Assembly: GCA_965197455.1 (NCBI GenBank)
Contig: OZ240208.1
Span: 558,001 to 622,000, forward strand
Length of the DNA stretch: 64,000 bases
Source: JAGWBD01 sp965197455
GTDB taxonomy: Bacteria; Chloroflexota; Anaerolineae; Aggregatilineales; Phototrophicaceae
Reading direction: 5' to 3'
Part shown: piece after piece, positions 8,289 through 16,260 of the stretch
How positions within the stretch are numbered: the first letter of the stretch is position 1
How the letters are laid out: every line of letters begins with the position of its first letter
Translations under genes and position numbers: made by a program
The notes under the pieces: generated by a model
Seen by the model: the letters and a program-made list of their open reading frames with translations, nothing else
The model's database searches: none
What the model was told of the DNA's origin: nothing

Positions 8289-9251
8289 ATGGGCGCTGAA
8301 CGCACGCTGCTGGAGATTCTGGTTGCTGCCTCCGCACTGACGCTGGCGGCAGCCACGCCCTTCCTGCTGGCCGCACTCGGTGAAGTCTTTGCGCAACGCT
8401 CGGGTGTGTTGAATCTGGGCGTAGAGGGCATCATGTTGATGGGTGCTTTCGCATCGATCTACGTGGTTTCCGAGAAGGGCATGAACGCCGGGTTGCTCAC
8501 CGGCGTATTGACCGGCATGCTGGTCGGCGGCCTGTTGGGCCTGCTTATGGCCTTCATAAGCGTGACCTTGCAAGCGGAACAGGGAATCAGTGGAATCGGG
8601 CTGACGCTGTTTGGTCTGGGAATGTCAACGCTCCTGTTTCGGGTGCTGGCTGACGGAGTCATCGTGGCTGAATCCGTCCCGCGGCTGCGCATCCCGCTGT
8701 TGAGCGAGCTGCCGCTGCTGGGAGAGGTGTTATTCAATCAGAACGCGATGGTCTACCTCGCATTTCTGCTCGTTCCGCTCTCGGTGTGGGTGTTGAACCG
8801 AACGACCTGGGGGCTGCAGATTCGTGCGGTTGGCCAGAATCCGGTCGCGGCGGATTCGATGGCGGTGAATGTTGCCCGCGTACGCTATTCGACGGTAATC
8901 CTCGGTGGCGTAATGGCGGGTCTGGCGGGTGCATCAATGTCGCTGGCAGTGACGGGCGTGTTTCAGGAAAACATGACCGCGGGACGCGGCTTTATCGCCG
9001 TGGCGCTGGTCTATTTTGGGGGTTGGTCGCCATGGAAGGTGATGCTGGGCGCCCTGTTGTTCAGCGCTGCCAACAACCTGCAAATCTGGGTACAGGTGCT
9101 GGATGTGCGGGTGCAGGGCGAGGTCATCCCGGCTAATCTGCTGATCATGATGCCCTACCTGCTCACCATTGTCGTACTGATATTTGCCCGCGACCGACAG
9201 CGCCGCGAACCGGCAGCGTTGACAAAACCCTTTGAACGAGGGGAAAACTGA
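8289..9251 (+). CDS. BMP/nucleoside-type ABC transporter permease 2
   Basis: This is a second BPD_transp_2 permease, paired with the preceding one. It carries the signature QRSGVLNLGVEGIMLMGAF near residue 37 and the cytoplasmic coupling segment LQIRAVGQNPVAADSMAVN, with about eight or nine hydrophobic helices. The upstream stop lies 2 nt before this ATG. AGGG sits 6 nt upstream of the ATG, so I prefer it over the GTG at 8283, which would overlap the previous gene by 4 nt. Together the two permeases form the usual heterodimer of purine or pyrimidine nucleoside importers. The substrate is inferred from the family and from the nearby xanthine-dehydrogenase-like genes. Confidence 0.87.
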   Translation: MGAERTLLEILVAASALTLAAATPFLLAALGEVFAQRSGVLNLGVEGIMLMGAFASIYVVSEKGMNAGLLTGVLTGMLVGGLLGLLMAFISVTLQAEQGISGIGLTLFGLGMSTLLFRVLADGVIVAESVPRLRIPLLSELPLLGEVLFNQNAMVYLAFLLVPLSVWVLNRTTWGLQIRAVGQNPVAADSMAVNVARVRYSTVILGGVMAGLAGASMSLAVTGVFQENMTAGRGFIAVALVYFGGWSPWKVMLGALLFSAANNLQIWVQVLDVRVQGEVIPANLLIMMPYLLTIVVLIFARDRQRREPAALTKPFERGEN

Positions 9252-9262
9252 GTTGGTGGATC

Positions 9263-9280
9263 CGTCGGCACTGGCCGGCG
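9263..9280 (+). other. Intercistronic hairpin before the binding-protein gene
   Basis: CGTCGGC (9263-9269) pairs with GCCGGCG (9274-9280) around an ACTG loop, seven pairs with one G-U. It lies in the 60-nt gap between the permease and the binding-protein gene and may protect the downstream mRNA. There is no U-run. Confidence 0.35.
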
Positions 9281-9311
9281 ATTGCAAGCTTGACTAGACA
9301 GGAGGGATGAA

Positions 9312-10295
9312 ATGCGCAAGTTGATTTTGTTGGTTGTACTGGTGTCGCTGCTTGGCGCAAGCGCAATGGCAGCGCAGGACCAGGTTCGGGTGGCAATAGT
9401 GATGCCCAGCAGTATCACGGACCTGTCATGGAGCCAGGCGATTTATAACGGTCTGGTGCAGGTGCAAGGGGAACTGGGTGGCGAGGACGCCATGGAGATT
9501 GCCTACACCGAGGGCATGTTCGATGTCTCGGCAGCGGCCGAAACTCTGCGTGGCTATGCCGAGGACGGGTATGATCTGGTTATCGCGCATGGTACACAGT
9601 ATGGAACTTCGCTATTCGATATCGCTCCGGATTTCCCGGAGACTTCCTTCGCATGGGGCACTGCCAGTGATACCGGTGCGGAAGAGGGCCTTGGCAATAT
9701 CTTTGCCTACGAGGCAGCCGCTGAAGAGGGCGGGTATGTCAATGGCGTGATGGCTGCGCACCTGACCGAGTCCAACGTGGTGGGCATTGTCGGGCCGATC
9801 CCGGCCGGTGATGCGTTGCTTTATATCGTCGGCTTTACGCAGGGTGTGCAGGACACCGACCCGGATGTCGAAGTGTTGCTCGCCTATGTCGGTTCCTTCA
9901 GTGATGTCGCGGCCGGCACCGAAGTGGGCAATACGCATCTTGCCGCCGGCGCAGACGTTCTGACCGGCACTTCGCAGATGGTGGTTGGAGCGATCGAGGC
10001 CGTGGAGAACGCGGGCGGTTACTGGTTCGCCACACAGAGTGACCAAAGCCCGCAGTGGCCGGATGCGGTTGTGGCCTCGCAGGTATACAACTGGGGCCCT
10101 GTGCTACTTGACATGATTCAGCGGCACCAGGAGGGCCAGATGGGCGGCGTGGCCTACAAGCTCACCCTGGCGAATGGTGGCCAGAGCTTTGTGTTTGGCT
10201 CCGTCAGCATCTCGGCAGAAATCCTGGCGGCGGCAGGTCAGGCAGCGGCCAACATTCTCTCCGGCGACATCGTGGTTGCGCGCGAACCGTCATAA
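9312..10295 (+). CDS. BMP-family (Med/PnrA-like) nucleoside-binding protein
   Basis: This 327-residue exported protein begins with a clear signal peptide, MRKLILLVVLVSLLGASAMA, with predicted cleavage after AMA. The mature part matches the BMP family (basic membrane protein, PnrA, Med). The opening RVAIVMPS is followed by DLSWSQAIYNGL and by YDLVIAHGTQYG. The late segment GGYWFATQSDQSPQWPDAVV aligns with the ligand-closing lobe. Characterised members bind purine or pyrimidine nucleosides. A strong AGGAGG lies at 9300-9305, 6 nt before the ATG. Its place third in the operon, after both permeases, is unusual, since binding-protein genes commonly come first. No lipobox Cys is present. Confidence 0.87.
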   Translation: MRKLILLVVLVSLLGASAMAAQDQVRVAIVMPSSITDLSWSQAIYNGLVQVQGELGGEDAMEIAYTEGMFDVSAAAETLRGYAEDGYDLVIAHGTQYGTSLFDIAPDFPETSFAWGTASDTGAEEGLGNIFAYEAAAEEGGYVNGVMAAHLTESNVVGIVGPIPAGDALLYIVGFTQGVQDTDPDVEVLLAYVGSFSDVAAGTEVGNTHLAAGADVLTGTSQMVVGAIEAVENAGGYWFATQSDQSPQWPDAVVASQVYNWGPVLLDMIQRHQEGQMGGVAYKLTLANGGQSFVFGSVSISAEILAAAGQAAANILSGDIVVAREPS

Positions 10296-10298
10296 AGC

Positions 10299-10351
10299 TG
10301 AAGCGCTCGCTTCACAGAAGATTCGTCCCTCTTCCTCACGGGAGAGGGGCG
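10299..10351 (+). other. Tandem hairpins between binding-protein and ATPase genes
   Basis: The first hairpin is TGAAGC-GCTC-GCTTCA (10299-10314), a 6-bp stem. The second runs from 10324 to 10351 with a 12-bp stem (two G-U pairs) closed by a TCAC loop. Neither is followed by a U-run. They fill most of the gap after the binding-protein stop and fit a role in 3'-end protection of the binding-protein mRNA with lower expression of the ATPase. Confidence 0.55.
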
Positions 10352-10371
10352 TCTCCCCAGGATGACCTGGA

Positions 10372-11919
10372 ATGCAGCCTATGAACGATCCAGTTTCGCT
10401 TCCTTCCGGCCACCGTCGTATCGACCACGCCAGGTTGACAGGCATAACCAAGAATTTCCCTGGCGTACTGGCCAACGATCGGGTGGACTTCGATGTGCGT
10501 GCCGGCGAAATCCACGCCCTGTTGGGCGAAAACGGTGCCGGCAAAAGCACGTTGATGCGCCAGCTCTACGGCCTCTACAAGCCCGACGAGGGCGAAATCC
10601 GCCTCAACGATGAGGTGGTCGAAATCCGTTCGCCTTCCGACGCGCTGGTGCAGGGCATTGGCATGATTCACCAGCATTTTATGCTCGTACCCACATTGAC
10701 GGTTACAGAAAACGTCGCCCTCGGTGTGAAGGGCGGGCCATTGCTGGATCTTGGGCGTGTGAGAAAACGCTTGCTGGAGCTTGCGGAGGTCTATGGCCTG
10801 AAGGTCGACCCGGATGCCCGGGTCTGGCAGCTTTCGGTGGGCGAGCAACAACGGGTTGAGATTGTCAAGGCCCTGTTTCACGGCGGCGCGCTCATCATTC
10901 TTGATGAACCCACAGCAGTGTTGACTCCCCAGGAAGTCGACGAGCTTTTCAAGACGCTGAAGCAAATGCGCGACCAGGGGCACGCGCTGATCTTCATTAC
11001 ACACAAACTCTACGAAGTGCAGGAACTCAGTGACCGGATCACCGTGATGCGCGACGGTCGCGTGGTGGATACCATCCCCAACGACGGTGTGCAACAAAGT
11101 GTGCTGGCACGCATGATGGTCGGGCGCGACGTACAATTTCAGCCCGACCGGGTGAAGACAGAGATGGGCGCAGTGCAGTTGCAAATCCGCAACCTGTGCG
11201 CACAGAATGATCGTGATCTGCCCGCCCTGCAGGGCGTTGATTTGACAGTGCGCGCAGGTGAAATCGTGGGCGTTGCCGGTGTCTCCGGCAACGGCCAGCG
11301 AGAGATGGCCGAATGCATGGCCGGCCTGCGCCTGGCCACGGATGGCGAGGTGTTGCTGGCGGGGCATTCGTTGCTGCAGCAGTCGGTGCAGGAGAGGTTG
11401 CACAGCGGGCTGTCATTTATTCCCGAAGAGCGCAACCGCCACGGAACCATTGGCAGCTTCTCGGTCGCGGAGAACTCCATCCTGCAAAGACACGGCGCGC
11501 CGGAGTTCCGGAACGGTCCTTTCCTCAACTTTGACGCCATCCGCGAGTTCACGGCGCGTCTGATCAGGTTATTCGATATACGAACGCCACGTCAGGACAC
11601 GCCAGTGAAGAACCTCTCGGGCGGTAACGTGCAAAAGCTCATCCTGGCACGAGAGCTTTCGCGGGAGCCATTGCTCGTGCTGGCTTCCCAGCCGACGCGC
11701 GGCGTTGATGTGGGCGCTTCGGAATACATCCGTGATCAGTTGATGCAACAGCGCAACAACGGCGTCGCCATCCTGCTCATCTCCGAAGATCTCGACGAGA
11801 TCATGGCCCTGTCGGACCGCATCGTCGTGTTTTATGAGGGACGTGTGGTTGGTGAAGTGCAACGCGAGGACGCGAATGTCGAAAGTCTGGGACTGATGAT
11901 GGCAGGCGTCACGCAGTAG
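10372..11919 (+). CDS. BMP/nucleoside-type ABC transporter, double ATPase
   Basis: This 515-residue protein carries two nucleotide-binding domains, as in NupO/YufO and sugar ABC ATPases. Domain 1 has Walker A GENGAGKST (about residue 55), Q-loop MIHQHFM, signature LSVGEQQRVEI and Walker B LIILDEPTA. Domain 2 has a degenerate Walker A (GVSGNGQRE), the signature LSGGNVQKLIL and a changed Walker B (VLASQPTRGVDVG), the usual asymmetry of this family. It powers import through the two permeases encoded upstream. AGGA precedes the ATG at 10372; a second ATG at 10381 is also possible. The next gene, a dehydrogenase, follows after 38 nt. Confidence 0.9.
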   Translation: MQPMNDPVSLPSGHRRIDHARLTGITKNFPGVLANDRVDFDVRAGEIHALLGENGAGKSTLMRQLYGLYKPDEGEIRLNDEVVEIRSPSDALVQGIGMIHQHFMLVPTLTVTENVALGVKGGPLLDLGRVRKRLLELAEVYGLKVDPDARVWQLSVGEQQRVEIVKALFHGGALIILDEPTAVLTPQEVDELFKTLKQMRDQGHALIFITHKLYEVQELSDRITVMRDGRVVDTIPNDGVQQSVLARMMVGRDVQFQPDRVKTEMGAVQLQIRNLCAQNDRDLPALQGVDLTVRAGEIVGVAGVSGNGQREMAECMAGLRLATDGEVLLAGHSLLQQSVQERLHSGLSFIPEERNRHGTIGSFSVAENSILQRHGAPEFRNGPFLNFDAIREFTARLIRLFDIRTPRQDTPVKNLSGGNVQKLILARELSREPLLVLASQPTRGVDVGASEYIRDQLMQQRNNGVAILLISEDLDEIMALSDRIVVFYEGRVVGEVQREDANVESLGLMMAGVTQ

Positions 11920-11957
11920 CCCGGAATGCCTGCCAGGACCCTGTGACCGGAGACCTG

Positions 11958-12998
11958 ATGCCCCGAATCCAGGCGCAAACCCTGAGCGACCTTGGCGCTG
12001 CGGTTTTCATGGCCGCCGGCGCGCCCGATGACATCGCGCGGATGGTCGCGGACTCGCTGGTGCAAACCAGCCTGACCGGCCACGATTCGCACGGCATCAT
12101 GCGCGCCAGGCTTTATGTCGACATGGTGCGCAAGGGTGATCTCGTCCCTGACGCCCGACCGCGACTGCGGCGTCGCGCCGGCGCCATTGCCAGCGTGGAC
12201 TGCAGACGCGGCTTCGGCCAGGTCGGCGCGCAGTTTGGCACGGCGCTGGTGGCTGAACTGGCGCAGGAACAGGGAATCGGCTGCGTGACGCTGGAAGAGG
12301 TCAACCACGTCGGCCGGCTGGGCGAATACGCCGAAACGCTGGCGCGTCAGGGTCTGGTCGGCATCGTGTTCACCAGCGGGACTGTGGTGCGGGTGTCCGT
12401 GGCGCCATGGGGCGGGCGCGAACCGTTGCTGTCCACGAATCCGATGGCCTGGGCTGTGCCGACGCAGGCGGGCAGTGAGCCGCTGGTGCTGGACTTTGCG
12501 ACGTCAGTCGTGGCCAATGGCAAGGTCAGTGTGGCACTGAGCAAGGGCGAGGCCTTTCCGGAAGGCATGTTGCTGGATCGAAACGGCGTTCCCACGACAG
12601 ACCCCGCCACATTCCAGGATGGTGGCATGTTATTGCCCTTTGGCAGCTACAAGGGCTATGGGCTGTCGCTGATGATGGAGCTCATCCCCGGCATTCTGTG
12701 CGGCTTCAGCCCGGTCTCTTCGGCGGAGTTTCGCACTGGCAACCCCACACTGATCCTCGCGCTGGACATTGAAGCCTTCACCGAGCTGGAGCACTTCGAG
12801 CAGATGACGCGCGAGTTTCTGGCCAGGGTGAAGGCTGTCGAGCCGGCTGCGGGATTCGACGAGGTCTTGCTGCCCGGCGAGAAAGAGCAGCGCTCAAGCG
12901 CCGAACGAAGCGAGTCGGGCGTGCCCTTGCCCCAAAGCGTTTGGGATGATTTGTGCGCGTTGGCCGCGGACTACGAGGTCGCCATCCCGGCCAGTTGA
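11958..12998 (+). CDS. Ldh_2-family malate/L-lactate/ureidoglycolate-type dehydrogenase
   Basis: This 346-residue NAD(P)-dependent 2-hydroxyacid oxidoreductase belongs to the Ldh_2 family, which includes ureidoglycolate, malate and sulfolactate dehydrogenases. The catalytic His lies in GHDSHGIMRA. Further family motifs are NHVGRLGEY, LLSTNPMAWAVP, the cofactor loop region VVANGKVSVALSKG and PFGSYKGYGLSLMMEL. I chose the ATG at 11958, which has GGAG 5 nt upstream, over the GTG at 11943. The gene closes the nucleoside transporter operon. If the operon serves purine breakdown, ureidoglycolate dehydrogenase is an attractive guess, but the sequence alone does not separate family members. Confidence 0.8.
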   Translation: MPRIQAQTLSDLGAAVFMAAGAPDDIARMVADSLVQTSLTGHDSHGIMRARLYVDMVRKGDLVPDARPRLRRRAGAIASVDCRRGFGQVGAQFGTALVAELAQEQGIGCVTLEEVNHVGRLGEYAETLARQGLVGIVFTSGTVVRVSVAPWGGREPLLSTNPMAWAVPTQAGSEPLVLDFATSVVANGKVSVALSKGEAFPEGMLLDRNGVPTTDPATFQDGGMLLPFGSYKGYGLSLMMELIPGILCGFSPVSSAEFRTGNPTLILALDIEAFTELEHFEQMTREFLARVKAVEPAAGFDEVLLPGEKEQRSSAERSESGVPLPQSVWDDLCALAADYEVAIPAS

Positions 12999-13004
12999 GC
13001 AGGT

Positions 13005-14207
13005 TCAGGTCGGCGGCGCGCTCAGATTGTAGTATTTAAGGCCGCCCCCGGTGATGAACAACACGATGCGCTCATCTGCGTGAACGGCGCCCTCGTCCAG
13101 CAACGCGCGCAGCGCAACCAGCGTGGCCGCCGCTTCGGGCGCGATGAACATTCCTTCCAGACGACCGAACTCGAGCATAGCGGTGCGAATGTCTTCGTCG
13201 TCGACAGCGATGGCCTGACCGCCACTTTCCTTCACCGCGCGCAGAATGAGGAAATCCCCGACCGCGGCAGGGACGCGCAGGCCGTCGGCGATCGTTGCGG
13301 CCTGCTCCCAGTGAGCCGCGGTTTCGGAACCTTGCTGCCAGGCGCGCACGATGGGGGCGCAACCGCTGCTCTGCACGCTGATCATGCGCGGCCGCTGTTC
13401 CACTCCCGGCCAGCCCAGCTGCGCCATTTCGTGGAAGGCCTTCCACATGCCGATCAGGCCAGTGCCGCCGCCAGTGGGGTAGATGACGACATCTGGCAGC
13501 GCAGAGTCAAAGTGCTCGTAGAGTTCGTAGCCCATCGTCTTCTTGCCCTCAATGCGGTAGGGCTCTTTCAGGGTTGAGACATCAAACCAGCGGCCTTCCA
13601 GCGCGCCGGCCCGCACCAGATTGCCGCAATCCGTGATCAGACCGTCCACCAGGGTGATTTCTGCGCCCAGCGCGTGCATTTCTGCCAGGAAGGGCGCGGG
13701 CAGGTCCTGTGGCGCGTATATGTAGGCGGGAAGCCCGTGCAGCGCGGCCGCCGCGGCCATAGCGCTGCCCGCGTTACCGGCGGTTGGGATCGCGAGCGCC
13801 TGTACGCCCAACTCCGCCGCGCGGTTGACCGCCACGCCGAGGCCACGAGCCTTGAAGGAGTTGGTCGGGTTGGCGGCCTCGTCCTTGGCATACAAGCGCT
13901 TCAGTCCCAGCACTTCTCCCAGACGCGGCAGGGGCAGTAGCGGGGTGTAGCCTTCGCCCAGGGTCTTGCGCAGCGCAGGCTGGCGCACCGGCAACATTTC
14001 GGCGTAGCGCCACAGATTGGCCTGCCGACTGCACAGAGCGTCCGGGACAAGCGTCCTGGCCGCCTGCTGCATGTCGTAGCGCGCCAGCAATGGGCGCTCG
14101 CAATCCGGGCAGAGGTTGATGAGTTGATCTGCCGGCCAGATCGCTGCGCACCAGCCGCACTCCAGGTGGGAAAGCGCGCTTGCCGGCGCTGTGTCAGTCA
14201 CTTGCAT
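13005..14207 (-). CDS. Threonine-synthase-like PLP-dependent enzyme with zinc ribbon
   Basis: This 400-residue fold-type II PLP enzyme has an N-terminal CxxC...CxxC zinc-ribbon-like segment (ECGWCAA and NLCPDCERPL), common in archaeal-type threonine synthases. The PLP Lys is in NPTNSFKARG, the phosphate loop is TAGNAGSA and the late glycine loop is YPTGGGTGLIG. The likely reaction is beta/gamma elimination-replacement to give threonine, though related lyases share these motifs. The start at 14207 has AGGA 5 nt upstream; the longer frame to 14276 lacks support. It is the last gene of the Cox-like operon and overlaps the preceding gene by 14 nt. That is odd company for threonine synthesis, so a different substrate is possible. 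It ends 6 nt from the convergent dehydrogenase gene. Confidence 0.78.
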   Translation of the reverse strand: MQVTDTAPASALSHLECGWCAAIWPADQLINLCPDCERPLLARYDMQQAARTLVPDALCSRQANLWRYAEMLPVRQPALRKTLGEGYTPLLPLPRLGEVLGLKRLYAKDEAANPTNSFKARGLGVAVNRAAELGVQALAIPTAGNAGSAMAAAAALHGLPAYIYAPQDLPAPFLAEMHALGAEITLVDGLITDCGNLVRAGALEGRWFDVSTLKEPYRIEGKKTMGYELYEHFDSALPDVVIYPTGGGTGLIGMWKAFHEMAQLGWPGVEQRPRMISVQSSGCAPIVRAWQQGSETAAHWEQAATIADGLRVPAAVGDFLILRAVKESGGQAIAVDDEDIRTAMLEFGRLEGMFIAPEAAATLVALRALLDEGAVHADERIVLFITGGGLKYYNLSAPPT

Positions 14208-15234
14208 GAGGTTCCTGACCTTTGGTCTGTGAGCGTGGCATGGGTCGCTCGCTGATGTCCGCGAGCAAGCCACCATGCCCCAGCGCCACCAGATCGGCGC
14301 GCGTCAGGCGTTCACCAGCCAGCAGGCGTGGCAGCAGCAGGTCGATGACGTTGGTGCGCGGCGAGCGGATGCAGCCCGGCGCGCCAATCACCGGCACGTC
14401 GCCGACATAGCCAAGCAGCAACAGACTGCCAGGATCGACCGGCATGCCGAAGTGAGTCACCGTGCCGCCGGCCTGGCGCAGGCCGGTGGGGACAACATCG
14501 TCGCGATCCATAATGGCCGAGACGCTGCCGATGAGCAGGAGTTGCATGTTGGCGGCCAGCTGCTGGCGAATGGCGCTGGCAATGCCTTCCGGTTCGTGAG
14601 CGGCCAGGGTGAGCGCGCTGAGACGGCTGCCCAGCTGCTCAAGGCGGTCACGGGTGGGCGGCTCGAAAGCCCGTTGCAGGCGATCCTGTGCGCGCTCCGG
14701 GCCGGAGATAATGAGACCGACGTCCAGGTTGTGCATGCGCCGTTGCGCGATTACTGGCGCGAGTCTGCGGGCGGTGGTCTCCACATCGACGACGCGTGCT
14801 TCAGAGATGCCGAAGGGCACGATCTTGACCAGCGTCACCAGCTCATCCTGCTGCACCAGCGTGTGGCTGCGCAATGAAGCCAGCGTGATGCCGGGGTCAA
14901 TGTTGTTCAGCACGGTGAGCGCGGGCACGTTGATGGAGACTGGCCCGTGGTGGCAGGCGACCAGGTTGGCGCGACCGACGCCCGGCGTGACGAGGCGGAT
15001 TCCTGCGCCGGCCACGGCCTGGCCGACGCGGCGCGCCGCCTCGTTTTCGTCCAGGTCGTGCGGGCCGGGAGCGGCGACGACGACGCGTTGCAGTCCCAGC
15101 GCACGAATCTTCTCGACATCTGCTGCGTCCAGCAGCCGACCCTTGCCCAGCAGCCGGTGGCCGCGGGCGTCGACCAGGTTGTGCGCCAGCAGCTTGCCAA
15201 CGGCCTCGGCCAGCGGCACCGGGCCAAATTTCAC
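14194..15234 (-). CDS. Molybdopterin-binding (MoeA/MogA-like) protein
   Basis: This 346-residue protein has the N-terminal segment LAEAVGKLLAHNLVDARG typical of the molybdopterin-binding module that precedes or accompanies molybdenum-cofactor cytidylyltransferases. A MoCF-like C-terminal half follows, with LLLIGSVSAIMDRDDVVPTGL and HFGMPVDPGSLLLLGY. It would handle the pyranopterin cofactor for the hydroxylases encoded upstream. No cytidylyltransferase (MocA) domain is attached here. It overlaps the xdhC-like gene by 4 nt and the PLP-enzyme gene by 14 nt, so it belongs to the same operon. The exact step (insertion, cytidylylation or storage) cannot be told. Confidence 0.75.
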   Translation of the reverse strand: MKFGPVPLAEAVGKLLAHNLVDARGHRLLGKGRLLDAADVEKIRALGLQRVVVAAPGPHDLDENEAARRVGQAVAGAGIRLVTPGVGRANLVACHHGPVSINVPALTVLNNIDPGITLASLRSHTLVQQDELVTLVKIVPFGISEARVVDVETTARRLAPVIAQRRMHNLDVGLIISGPERAQDRLQRAFEPPTRDRLEQLGSRLSALTLAAHEPEGIASAIRQQLAANMQLLLIGSVSAIMDRDDVVPTGLRQAGGTVTHFGMPVDPGSLLLLGYVGDVPVIGAPGCIRSPRTNVIDLLLPRLLAGERLTRADLVALGHGGLLADISERPMPRSQTKGQEPHASD

Positions 15235-16247
15235 GCGTCGGCTCCGCTGCGCACGGACACGATCTCGGCCATGATGCTGAGCGCGATTTCCGCCGGCGTG
15301 CGCGACCCGATCTCAAGGCCAATGGGCGTGCGTATACGCGCAGTCTGTGCCGGCGTCAGGCCGGCGGCATGCAATCGCTGCAGACGCTGCCTGTGCGTGC
15401 GCGGGCTGCTGAGCACGCCGACGTAGGGCGCCGGGCCCGGCAGGGCGGTGAGTAGCGCGGGATCGTCAATCTTGGGGTCGTGGGTCAGCACCGCCAGATA
15501 GCTGTTGCTGTCCAGGCCCAGTTGCTGCAGCGCCTTGTCGGGGTAGCTGAGGAGTATCTGCTCGACATCCGGGAAGCGCTCGCGCGTGGCGAAGACCTGG
15601 CGCGGGTCGATCAACGCGACGCGGAAACCCAGTTCGCGCGCGAAAGCCTGCAGGGGCATGGCCACGTGCACGCCACCGACGAGGATCAGCTGCGGGCCGG
15701 GCATATGTTGTTCGACCAGGACATCCAGGCCTTCATGTTCCAGGCGCCCGGTGCGGGCACCGGCAGTTTGCACAAGCGTCTGCGCCGCTGCGGACGAAAG
15801 CGTTGGCGAATGATATGCGAGCGATTCATCCGGGCCCAGCAACACCTTGTTGCCGGCTGACTCACCTGCCAGCAGCGTGACCGTGGTGGCCTGACGATGC
15901 TGCTGTACATGGGGCGTCAGCTGCGCCCACCACTGCGCGTCCAGCGGTTCGACGAAGACGCTGATTTTGCCGCCGCAGGTCAGGCCAACTTCCCAGGCTT
16001 CGTCATCGCTGACGCCGAAGGTCAACATGCGCGGCTGGCCGTCGGCAAGGCCTTCCAGCGCGCTTTCCACGACAGCCCCCTCGACACAGCCGCCGCTGAC
16101 CGAGCCAACCAGCGCCATGTCCTGCGTCACCGCCATTTTCGAGCCGGTGGCGCGCGGCGCGGAGCCCCAGGTTTGCACCACGGTCGCCAGGGCGACCTGC
16201 TGACCCTGTTGCAGCCAACGGGAAACGGTATCCAGAATGTCGAGCAT
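15231..16247 (-). CDS. XdhC/CoxI-family molybdenum hydroxylase maturation factor
   Basis: This 338-residue protein has both halves of the family. The N-terminal XdhC_CoxI domain carries GSAPRATGSKMAV, GSVSGGCVEGAV and GLTCGGKISVFVEP. A C-terminal Rossmann domain (LILVGGVHVAMPLQAFA) is followed by the conserved YVGVLSSPRTHRQR. Characterised members bind the mature molybdenum cofactor, promote its sulfuration and insert it into the apoenzyme. The start at 16247 has AGGA about 9 nt upstream; the longer frame to 16340 has no support. It follows the VWA gene after 13 nt and overlaps the next gene by 4 nt. Confidence 0.88.
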   Translation of the reverse strand: MLDILDTVSRWLQQGQQVALATVVQTWGSAPRATGSKMAVTQDMALVGSVSGGCVEGAVVESALEGLADGQPRMLTFGVSDDEAWEVGLTCGGKISVFVEPLDAQWWAQLTPHVQQHRQATTVTLLAGESAGNKVLLGPDESLAYHSPTLSSAAAQTLVQTAGARTGRLEHEGLDVLVEQHMPGPQLILVGGVHVAMPLQAFARELGFRVALIDPRQVFATRERFPDVEQILLSYPDKALQQLGLDSNSYLAVLTHDPKIDDPALLTALPGPAPYVGVLSSPRTHRQRLQRLHAAGLTPAQTARIRTPIGLEIGSRTPAEIALSIMAEIVSVRSGADA

Positions 16248-16260
16248 GACAGCCGTCCTT

